Source of the DNA: Labia minor | Lineage: Eukaryota > Arthropoda > Insecta > Dermaptera > Spongiphoridae | Direction of reading: 5' to 3' | Length of the DNA: 64,000 nucleotides | Assembly (NCBI GenBank): GCA_963082975.1 | Contig: OY720344.1 | Location: 97,655,228 to 97,719,227, forward strand | Part shown: one piece after another, positions 55,006 through 64,000 of the stretch | Position numbering within the stretch: the first letter of the stretch is position 1 | Layout of the letters: every line of letters starts with the position of its first letter | Program-made: the position numbers and the translations under genes | The notes under the pieces: model-generated | Database searches by the model: none | What the model saw: only the letters and a program-made list of their open reading frames with translations | Told to the model about the DNA's origin: nothing

Positions 55006-56365
55006 AATATAAATAAAATCAAAATATTTATATATTATTCTTATTTAACCTGAATTATTATATTCTTATGTAAATCATCACAGAATTTATATCTAAATGA
55101 TTTCCTTTAAAATTAATCTGATATTTAACAAAAATCAGAAATACTATATGTAATATTAATATTAGTATTGAAACTAAAATCTTGTGACATTTTTCAGAGA
55201 TTTTTAATTTTTTCTAGATTTGATATAATGATTAGTAAATAGATGACAGTAAACTATAGTTAGATATCAAATTTAGTTGAATTATAATTGAAATGAATCG
55301 AGTTACGTTAACTTTAATGGAAATTTCTTGCTATAATTCATATTGCTGGTAATTAATCTTTCCGACAACATTGAATTTAAATAAATAATTTATGATTCTA
55401 TATAAAAATTGTATATAATATAAAAAATGACATTTTAAATATATATATTATATAAAAATTTTAATGAATAAAATGTTAAATATTATTTCAAAAAAATAAT
55501 TATTCATTTCATAAAAACGAATTTTAAATAATTTATTTTCTAATTCTTTCAACAAATTTAGAGTTCTTTAAAATAGTTATAGATAAATGAGATGAATATA
55601 AATATTAAATTTTATATATACTTAAATGGAAAAAAGAGAGTGAACATTCTTAGTAAATTATATTAATTAACGAAGTTTAGACATTGATAGAGATAAATAC
55701 ATTCATTCGTAATGGATTGAATTAATTGATAATTAAATTAAGCTATTATTCCCCTCAAATTCATTAAGAAATAATCTATTATTGGATAAATATGATAGGT
55801 TTATGATTAAAAATATTTAGATTACTTTTAGATAAGGGAATTGATTTAATGAAAGGATAACAATATATGAAAGTAGATCCATTATATTTTATAATTAATA
55901 ATCTTTAATAAATTAATATAAACTATTTTAAAAATAATATATACTGTATATATATATAATCGTATATCTCGCAAACTAATCGTCTGATCACTGTCAGATT
56001 GGAACACATATGATTTGATTCAAGATTTTTGATTGTGTCACCATCTTCTGTGAATAGTTTATTATATACATCTTGAAATGTGTAAAAAATTCAATAAATG
56101 GACATTAACTTTTTTGTTTATAATCCACCTCTTGATGGTTGAACTATTACAAATTTCATTTTTGTACGAATTTACAACATATTAATTCATATTATTCAAA
56201 TAATTTTTTATTTATGATTATTATTAATTGGAAATTAAATGGAAAAATGTATAATTAAAAATCATATCATATTTAAAAGGTATACAACTACCAAATGTAA
56301 CTTTGCAACTAGAATGTTGAGTGTTAGAGGGGAGGGCTATGGATGGAAGTTATAATTTTGTTACA
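55006..56365. other. AT-rich stretch, no gene seen
   Basis: Low complexity, with tcgtatatctcgcaaactaa (55962) and other isolated phrases but no feature that can be named. Confidence 0.45.
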
Positions 56366-56373
56366 CCAACAAA

Positions 56374-56631
56374 CAGGGGTGGGCTGGAGCCGGCTCGGTC
56401 CGGCTCGCGCGAGCCTGTTGTTAAAATTTTTGAAACTCGGCGAGCCGCTTGTTAAATTTGGAATTTATCAGTTTTTTTGTGCAATAAATATTTTGTTTAG
56501 TTATTTTGTGGAATAAATGTTTTGTAATATATATTTAATACTTTACAAAAATAAATGAAGACAATGTACGCATTTACCGTTTTTTTTAATAATAGCGAGC
56601 CGGTTGTTCAAAATTTGGCAGCCCGCCCCTG
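56374..56631. mobile_element. hAT-type MITE with perfect 8-bp duplication
   Basis: It begins caggggtgggctggagccgg and ends tggcagcccgcccctg. The octamer ccaacaaa flanks it at 56366-56373 and 56632-56639. The subterminal region has ggctcgg/ggctcgcgcgagcc palindromes. There is no ORF. Confidence 0.9.
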
Positions 56632-56639
56632 CCAACAAA

Positions 56640-57895
56640 TAATACTATTACATTAATATATATATGATATATGCATATAAGATAAAACAAAAAAATTGAA
56701 ATGCGCAGTTAGTTATAATTTATTTATTAAATTTAACAATCTATATCAAATAAATAAATAAAATAAATGAACAGGAATCCTTCTGGATCTAATAAAAATA
56801 ATATAAAAATAAAATAAAAAAATAAACTTAATACAAAATCGTAAAATTTATATATTAAATTGAAATTTATTAAATTCATTTTGATAAAAGAAAACAAGTA
56901 TAAAATTAATTATTAAAATGTCACAATTACTATCACACTTATATACGAAGGATTAATTTTAAATGAATAATATTTTTTAGCAATACTTCCACAATAAGAA
57001 ATTTGACAATTTTAATAAAAATTAATAATAAATAATTTACTTATTTGAGAGATAAAACTTCAGGACAATATAAATGCAAGTATCATATTCTAATGAATTT
57101 AAACATTTTATTTAATTTATTTTTTTGATATCATTATTTTAATTTATACGATCAAAAAGATGTAAGTAATAATAGAGATATAATATTTGAATATTTATAT
57201 TTTAGTTCATATTTATTTATTAGAAAAAATCACAGATCGGCCATCGACCAACTAAACCACTTGATTTATTTACCTCTCTTAAATGCATGCTGTTGATGTT
57301 ATAAGCCTACATAAGACGTTATCACAAATTTGAGAAACCCTGATTTATGATATAATTTTATTAAAAATTTAAAAATCATTACAATTAACCACGTTTATAT
57401 GTATACATATGTTAAAAGAGTGCCGAGTTGGAGAACAAAATCAATTTATTATTAAATTATTTATCAAGTGAAAAGTGCGAAATTTTTAGTATAAAAGAAG
57501 AGAAAATTTTTATTTTAAGAAAATATTTATTTTTTAAATTTTCTTCATTCGCGTCTATTTAATAATTTGTTATTTCCTTTTAACATTTCTTCTGTTTAAA
57601 TAATAATTTGAATTTCAAGTCGTCCTTTTTTTTAACTCGTCTCCTATTAATGAACTAAACAGCCACTCTTTTTATAAATTATTATTATGATTTTATGTTT
57701 TCGGAATTATTATTTATATATTTATATATATAATTTAACAATACGAAAATAAAAAAATATCATTTATTTTAATTTGTAAATATTAAATAAAATTAAAAGA
57801 AGCATTAGCTAAATAGTGAAATAATATCATTCCTCAAATATATACATAAATGAAAAAGATACACATTCGTACTCGTTTAAGAATTTTATTTTTAA
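56640..57895. other. AT-rich stretch, no gene seen
   Basis: A possible hAT tip (tttgagaaaccctg, 57331-57344) has no partner. Otherwise low complexity. Confidence 0.4.
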
Positions 57896-58260
57896 TTTAA
57901 TAATATCTATATATTTAATACGACAGTCTGTCCGTCCGTACGCAAAAAACTCCACTGGGTTGATAGGTTGGATGGTTTTGTACTCACTGCGTTGCTGTGG
58001 AGCTCCGAAAAATCCTGGGCAATCCTGACTCTGGCACACGTAGGTACCGGACAATAGCCCGAGGCCAACTGGGACCCGACCCTTTGGATTCTACCTGATT
58101 TTGAATCCCGATATTAACCCTTGGTCACACACAGACCAAGACCCAGAATCCCAAAAAATATTCTCACCTAAATAATCTCTTGAAAATGGAGCCAAAATGG
58201 GTGCCGAAACGTCGAGAAAACAATCTCACAAAAATACGTGATTATATCCCTGATAAATCT
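57896..58260. repeat. Unclassified repeat with mixed composition
   Basis: It starts like the outer edge of the large inverted repeat (tatatttaatacgacagtct, then acgcaaaaaactcca, compare 29575). It then has ggatggttttgtactcactg, ggtaccggacaatagcccga and gatattaacccttggtca, and gggtgccgaaacgtcgagaa near its end. The last phrase is of a type common in retroelement 3' regions. ORF 57827-58054 is not recognised. Confidence 0.4.
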
Positions 58261-58451
58261 GATAGTAATATATATATATATATATATACACAAGTATTTG
58301 TAAAAAAAGAGAAAACAGGTATTTATTCTATTAAAGAATTTTAAATAGACTACTTGTTTTATGCTAAATGCATATCATGAATAATAAATGAACAATAAAT
58401 GATAATTGATTTGTGCCTTTTTTATTGAAAAATAAATATGATTTGATAGGG

Positions 58452-58919
58452 CACTTGTATTTATAGATTCTTTAGAATTCATTCGGAATAATCAGCCGAA
58501 CGATTGGAATAATTCCTTCACTTTGAAGAGGGCTGATTTGTTGTCCCCACCGAACAATATTGGGAATCAAAATTGAAATCGTGACCTCCTTTTTTTAACC
58601 CTCCCTCTTTGAATGAATTATGAAATAAAAATGTGCGATGAAAAATTTCCATGAGAATTTAATCTTCCTATCTTTTTAAGTGAATGTGTAATAATAGAAA
58701 CAAATTATTAATTTTTAATCTTCTAAATTTTCTTTATTATTATTATTATTATTATTATTTTAAATGTTTTTAATCTTAATTTAATTGTTTTTTGAAGAAT
58801 GTAGAAAAATTAATAAATCGTCATTTTATAAAAATTAAAAAAAAATGTTTTATTAATTTAGTTTTTATTTTTTCTAGCAAATATTAAATAAGAACTCTCA
58901 GTTTATCAAATAAATAAAT
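58452..58919 (+). repeat. Dispersed direct repeat R3, copy 2
   Basis: Copy of 48587-49031 with few substitutions, plus a longer (tta)n stretch (58735-58762) and an extra segment near 58790-58830. The shared unit starts and stops at matching points in both loci, which supports a mobile unit rather than a random duplication. Confidence 0.85.
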
Positions 58920-59003
58920 GATCAGTAATAAATATTTTATTATGAAATGTATTTCTATTACTTTTGAAAATGTTCAATATTAATCAGAGAAATATTAAAA
59001 AAA

Positions 59004-60036
59004 ATCTGAAGTGTCTCCGCTCGACTATCACGCAAATTTGGATTGGATTAATTAAGATATATTATATTTAAATGAAATTTAATTAAAATTAAATTATAAA
59101 TTAAAATAAGTTGACCTGTGGCCAGGTCAGAACTGACCGACGGTTTGAAGTTTCCAGCTACAGAAACAATTTCAAATAATTTTACATAAATAAATAATAA
59201 ATTTAAAAGTAATAAAAAACAGATATGGATATAACATAAATATTTTTAATTTTATTTTGTTTATAATATATACGTAAGACCAGGCTGTGACGTCATGAAT
59301 GGCTGGATGACGTCTTATAATTTTAAATTAAGAAAAAACTAATAAAGATGATGTTTCTCGAGGATAAAACCAATACAAAGTGCATGATTCGTGGTGATAT
59401 ATAAAAAAATATCCTCATGTAAAATTTGGTGTGAAAATAACCCTTCCCTTGTCCCTGATCGCTAATTCTATCACTTACGGTTTCCGGATTTGCACCAAAA
59501 GTTGATCAATTCATCATACGTAAATATACCAAATTTCATCAAAATCCGTTGAGCCGTTCAGGCTGTACACATCTATACGGACGGACAGATATCATGCTAA
59601 AAATACTTTTTTCTGTTAAGAAAATGCATGATTCGTGGAGATATGTAAAAATCTCCACATGTGAAATTTGGTATCGTCGGTCGGTAATTAATAAATAATA
59701 TTTATTAAAATAACAAGGCTGGCTCTTTGTTGATGGCACAACGTCAGGTGCTGGCGCGTGATTAGCAGTCAAATTAAATTTTAAATTTAAAACCTTTACC
59801 TTCATTTTTAAGTCAAAATTTAAAAATTTTAAAAATTAACTCGAGTGTTTGGCTCTTTGTTGATCACAAGTAATGGCGCGTGATTGGCAGTCAACGTGTT
59901 AAAAAATTTAAAAAATTAATTCCGGTACTTTCAGCGATTCAATCAATTTCAAATTCTATATAGGAGGTTAATACAATTTTTAATGATGTGAAAAACTATC
60001 AAACATATATCTATCTCTATTTTTACGCGGTCAGTA
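59004..60036 (+). mobile_element. Family D element, copy D6, split by family C
   Basis: It starts aatctgaagtgtctccgctc and is interrupted at 59108-59687 by C6. It resumes with attaataaataatatttatt, tggctctttgttgatggcac, and ends near gaaaactatcaaacatatat. Inside, the block ggctctttgttgat...gcgtgatt.gcagtca occurs twice (about 59710-59768 and 59850-59895), a local duplication. ORF 59539-59805 crosses the junction and is an artefact. Confidence 0.72.
59108..59687 (+). mobile_element. Family C HINE-like element, copy C6, nested in D6
   Basis: The hairpin start (agttgacctgtggccaggtc) and the end (tcgtcggtcggtaa) are both present. The (GGAC)n core is down to two units, and about 25 bp before the end are deleted. 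It sits inside D6 between AT-rich tracts. Because both ends are intact, the D/C junctions give family C's exact insertion limits. Confidence 0.78.
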
Positions 60037-61844
60037 AATTCTCAAGTAGTTATTAATCTTCTCTTTCAAATATTATTATATATTATAAATAATTAAATAG
60101 TTTAATCTGATCAAATTTCTAATATTTTCTTAAATTTTTTCTAGAAAACAAATATTAAAAAAGGAAAAAATTGATTATTAAATAATGGAAAGGCGATGAG
60201 GAAGAACAAGAAGAAAAGTGGCTTGTTCCGTTTTCAACGAACTTTTAGTTCGTTTATAAAATCTATATGTCTGTGTGTCTGTCGCCAAAAATTTACGATT
60301 TTTAAATTTTGTTTTTGTATTCGAGTAGAGCTTAAAAAAGTGTAATTGTAAAGTGGTCTTGGTTTTTTAAAATTCGGTTGGGAACATGGTCAAATCGGCG
60401 GTCAAAGTTGAAAATTTCTCATATTTTCAGCGCATCTTCGATCGTATATCATTATAATTATAAATTATCTAAAATATATTAATTATTTTTAATTATTATT
60501 TATTATAAATTATTTTCATTCTGTAAATTAAATAATTTTATTTAATTTAAATAAATATATATTTTTAAATATTTTTTGCTCTCTACATTATTTATATAGT
60601 TCTCACAATATATTAAGTTCATATAAATTTGAATTATTTATGCAATTTTGTGATAAATATGAATAAAAGTTCGTTGATAGTAATGCTTCCTAGCATTCCC
60701 AGATGATTTTTTTTATGAAATGAATAATGAATAAAATTATGTGAATGAAGATTTATAGTTCTGAATTCTATCATTTGCGGTTTTAGTTTCAATTCATAAT
60801 GTCGGGCAAATTATTTTTTATATTTTTATTTCTTCCAATTAAACTCTTGTGCTTCAATGGATTTAAACGAGACTAAATGTATTTAACAGAGATAAAAAAT
60901 GAAATTACCTTACTTTTTATAGATAATAACAATACAAGCTTCATTCAAAAGTTTTCAAAACACTTCAATTATTTTATATCATCATATGATTTCTTGACTT
61001 TAATATACAAATTTATCATGAGTATATGAATATAATAAAGCTTTTCATTTCTATGTATTTAGAAAAGTCCTTTTTGTATCTCCAAAAACGGTGTTTGTTG
61101 CCTTATGGCATTCCTTTTTGTGGTTACCTTAAGACGAGAGTAATTACGCTGTTATTCATTTAGACGTAATAAAGTGGCATCTACCTCAACTTAATAAATG
61201 ATGAGGATAATAGAACTTGTTGTAATTATTTCATATTATGTACATTATACTGGAATAACTTATTTATTAATTGTTATAATAGTTAATTCTTATATTTTTA
61301 ATAAAATTTAAAATAGAAAAAAAGTGACTGATTATTTAATTTAATATTTAAATTATTTTTTACTTCAAACAAAATGTAATTTTCCAATCTACCTTTGTCC
61401 AATTAATACTCAACAGCCGATACTTACAATATATAGAACTTTTTTTTTATCTTATCTTTAAGGCTTTCCTGAAATCGTAGTTCCTTAACAACACGACCTA
61501 ATTCATGCATTTGTCGTTATTCAGAACCAGCTCCATCCAATTTCTAATCTCTTCTAATTCTATCATATTCTGATGTTTATTAAATCTTTTCCATATGCTT
61601 AGACTTTGTGTTTTTTTTTCTCAATCAGATTTCATATAAACAAATTTTTTCTCATGCAGAGATATAAAACTACGTATATTCTAATATTTCTTTTTTTTTT
61701 AAATTTAAAATTTTTTTAAAATAAACTTATTTAAAGTCGTTGAAAAATTGTATGTTTAATATTCGATTTTTTCCAAATTAAATGAGAATAATAAAAAGTA
61801 TATGAAATATGAGTGAATTTCAAAAATGTATATTTTATTTTGTT
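60037..61844. other. AT-rich stretch, including short repeat R2 copy 2
   Basis: About 60636-60712 is the inverse of 34088-34180 (aattatttatgcaattttgt, atgcttcctagcattcccag). A phrase cgaacttttagttcgtttat (60238) with tctgtgtgtctgtcgcc may be the edge of another microsatellite-bearing repeat. No gene seen. Confidence 0.4.
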
Positions 61845-62042
61845 AGTATCTCTATGGCTATATGGAACTTGAAAGTTCTTGGTCGCAGCAAGCACACTTC
61901 CTTTCCTTCCCCCGTCCCTTCCCACATTATCCCCCCACCGCGGCCTTGATCTTCCAAGCGGACGTTTCCCACTCGGTTTCCCCACCAATATATTTTTCGC
62001 CATTCTTTCCTCTCCCATTCTAGCCACGTGCCCTGCCATCTT
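61845..62042 (-). mobile_element. LINE 3' end (GHVARM-type), copy L7, best-preserved tail
   Basis: The minus-strand frame reads MAGHVARMGEERMAKNILVG, then KPSGKRPLGRSRPRWGDNVG and VLAATKNFQVPYSH, the C-terminal end of a non-LTR retrotransposon ORF2 (GHVARM.EER..K.IL.G...GKRP.GRPR.RW.D.V). It is 5'-truncated and lacks the reverse transcriptase core. The plus-strand ORF 61879-62061 is a shadow. Confidence 0.8.
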
Positions 62043-63359
62043 GATTTTATTATTTTGTTAGTAATTATTATAAATATATAACTTCAAAATGTTTTCATTT
62101 TTCTTTATAAATTAATTGAATTTTTTAAATAATAATGTTTAATTAACATAATTAAAAAACATATAAGGACAATAAGTTAAATTTAGAATTCAAAGAAATA
62201 TAGAATATTTAATGGGGTAAGCGGCAATGGGAGTGGATAATGTCCAATAAAATGATCACATTTAGGTTATTCCTTGTGAATCATACACATAATACACATC
62301 ATATTTGATAAGTTAAGTATTATAAATTATATAAAAGATTGAAATGGTCACGATTGATTTTTTATTCTATTTAACTATAACTATATTATGAGAACTAACA
62401 TGAAATCATTTAATTTGAATAAATTTCTCGTGTATTTCTAAAATGGGGTTGTATCGAATCGAGAGCTCATTCATCCCTGTGATCGATAGGTGGAAGATAG
62501 CTGAAGGAGAAATTCTTAAGAAATATTTTCTTAGAATTTGCTACCGTCTTTTCCATGAATGAATTTCAAGTGTCATGGAATATTGACATTCGAGATATTT
62601 ATTGCAAGCAAGACAGATTAATTAAATTTTAAATAAAATGAATTAAACTGTCAGCCAAGATAAACTTCTACCTGTACCAGCAACAATTAATTGGAAGCTA
62701 TTAATCTATCCAACGAAAATGTCATATGATTAGTTTAAATTAATTCTTATATACTTAAATATAGATATAATATCTTCTACATATTAAATATTCCATTCAT
62801 AGCATTTCAATATATTGATTTTTTTCTTCTTAATATAAAACTAATGATTTTATCAATTTCTTATTATTTAACATAAAAAAATTCTACTCTCCTCCTTTAA
62901 TGTTATTATTTTTTTTAAAAAAATCTTTTAAATTCTTTAATAAAAATATTGAAATATTTTTTAATTTACATTTTAAAAAAAAGCAAAGAAATTACTGCAT
63001 TAAACATAAAATTTTTATTAAATTAAACAAAAATTATGAAACAAATAGACAAATAAATTAAAATAATAAATTAATTCTAGGTACTTCGAAATTTTTAAAT
63101 CTGGCAAATTTATATATTGTGATAAATAATAATAATACCTATGATTTCTTTTGTATAAGTATTTATTGCAAATAAACTAATTCTAAACAAATTCAAATGG
63201 TTAAATTACAATATAATTGTATATTATTATATACAAACATATATAAATACGAGTTTAACCCTTTTTATATTAAAAATTATTTAATATACATATATATGTT
63301 TATATAGGGGGGCATAAGAATTTTAGGAGTTAGCTGGGGGAACACTATGCTAGATCATA
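62043..63359. other. AT-rich stretch, no gene seen
   Basis: Low-complexity sequence. A small patch at 62455-62520 (tcgagagctcattcatccct) has no recognisable identity. Confidence 0.45.
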
Positions 63360-63399
63360 ATGAACAAATTATTTTCAATCAAAAATATATTTATATATA

Positions 63400-63600
63400 T
63401 ATATATAATTAAACGACTACGCAATCCTAAACTCCTTCTAAACGACTTCATGCATCTTAATGATTCGGGTATCATTAGACATGGCCCAAGGATAAGGTAT
63501 AAGGTTGAAAATTTCAAAAAAGTTGATCCATTCCAAAGTTAAGGGCAAAAAACCGACCCAAATAATCAACGCTCTGTGGCGCCTCTGGTGGCTCAGTTAA
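63400..63600 (+). other. Possible decayed coding remnant
   Basis: The frame reads PKLLLNDFMHLNDSGIIRHG, then PRIRYKVENFKKVDPFQS and a stop. The L..F.D.SGIIR.G.RIR pattern faintly recalls the segment ahead of the integrase in BEL/Pao retrotransposons, but the match is too short to claim. The following ctgtggcgcctctggtggct is unassigned. Confidence 0.2.
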
Positions 63601-63841
63601 GAAGTCGACCTTCAATATAAAAATAATAATTGTAGAAATTTCCTTACAAAGAATGTTTATAATATTTAAATTCTAATTTTCTATAATATTAAAAATAGAA
63701 TTAAATTAAATTAAATTGATTAATTTTATATTTAAATTTATATTTTGAAAAATAGTGCAATTTGCAAATTTGAGTAAAAACGAACATCCAAATGAGAGAA
63801 AAAATATACTGATTGAATTAAAATGAATTAAATCCATTCGC

Positions 63842-63915
63842 ATACAGACTTTCAACAAATTACTATGTATTACATCGGGGGTAAAGGGGCTGTCTAGCTT
63901 CTTAGAGCACCGAAA
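63842..63915 (+). mobile_element. Family A hairpin module, degraded solo copy
   Basis: It reads acagactttcaacaaattac, tatgtattacatcgggggta and agcttcttagagcaccgaa. The GC palindromes are mostly lost. It is preceded by actgattgaattaaaatg, as in the better copies. Confidence 0.5.
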
Positions 63916-64000
63916 AATTCTAATTTTAAGATATTTTTTTTATTTTTATAATTCAAAATAATTGAAGTTCAATTCTCACTATAGTAAGCATACGTTTTCA

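Noticed and set aside
63360-63542. BEL/Pao retrotransposon gene
   Set aside because: Only about 30 residues show a loose resemblance and no LTR, reverse transcriptase or integrase core is nearby; kept only as a low-confidence note.

Overview
This window is an AT-rich (about one quarter G+C by eye), non-coding-looking stretch of a eukaryotic nuclear genome, most likely from an invertebrate animal. The reasons are the lack of any dense ORF layout, the abundance of animal-type hAT, mariner, piggyBac-like and non-LTR elements, a tRNA-derived SINE family, and (GTCY)n-bearing repeats of the kind known from arthropod and mollusc genomes. The species cannot be named from the sequence. I recognise no host gene, no rRNA and no functional tRNA. 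Almost all listed ORFs are chance frames or frames running through repeats.

The one convincing protein gene is a 619-residue hAT (ZBED5/FAM200/SCAND3-like) transposase on the minus strand at 10960-12819. It lies in a complete element (10574-13870) flanked by a perfect 8-bp target-site duplication. A deleted relative sits at 36908-37711, also with a perfect 8-bp duplication. A second hAT lineage, keeping only the transposase C-terminus, is at 18774-19215. Many short hAT-type MITEs surround these (window start to 738, 3186-3396, 20207-20410, 30256-30434, 31494-31673, 32311-32525, 33075-33272, 41725-41874, 50350-50618, 56374-56631). There is also a TTAA-flanked MITE (8900-9096), an internally deleted mariner with transposase remnants (38542-39034) and a foldback (4382-4643).

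Non-LTR retrotransposon remains occur as a Jockey-like fragment (21395-21795) and as repeated 3' ends of a second LINE with a GHVARM-type C-terminus (5284-5502, 14757-14880, 25432-25640, 25883-26430, 29870-30835, 31100-31960, 61845-62042). A tRNA-derived SINE family has about ten copies.

The most interesting layer is a set of non-autonomous families with similar design: a hairpin at or near an end, a microsatellite core, and stretches like 'accaaatttcatcaaaatcgg'. Family C has seven partial or full copies, a (GTCY)n core, subterminal inverted repeats and a terminal hairpin, and recalls Helentron-associated elements (HINE/DINE-1). Family D has six copies and a CA/GT core. Family E (6470-7590) has a (TATG)n core. 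They are nested in one another (C in E, C in D), and one C locus is a fusion of two copies. A separate GC-rich hairpin module ending in CTAG (family A) flanks LINE fragments in opposite orientations at two loci, one of which is followed by a kilobase-scale inverted repeat (29560-32292).

The remaining sequence is AT-rich and low complexity, with a few more GC-rich, unidentified islands (4000-4150, 6030-6320, 9200-9520, 20620-21005, 22365-22620, 27700-28160, 35130-35400, 47790-48190, 57950-58260) that deserve a database search.
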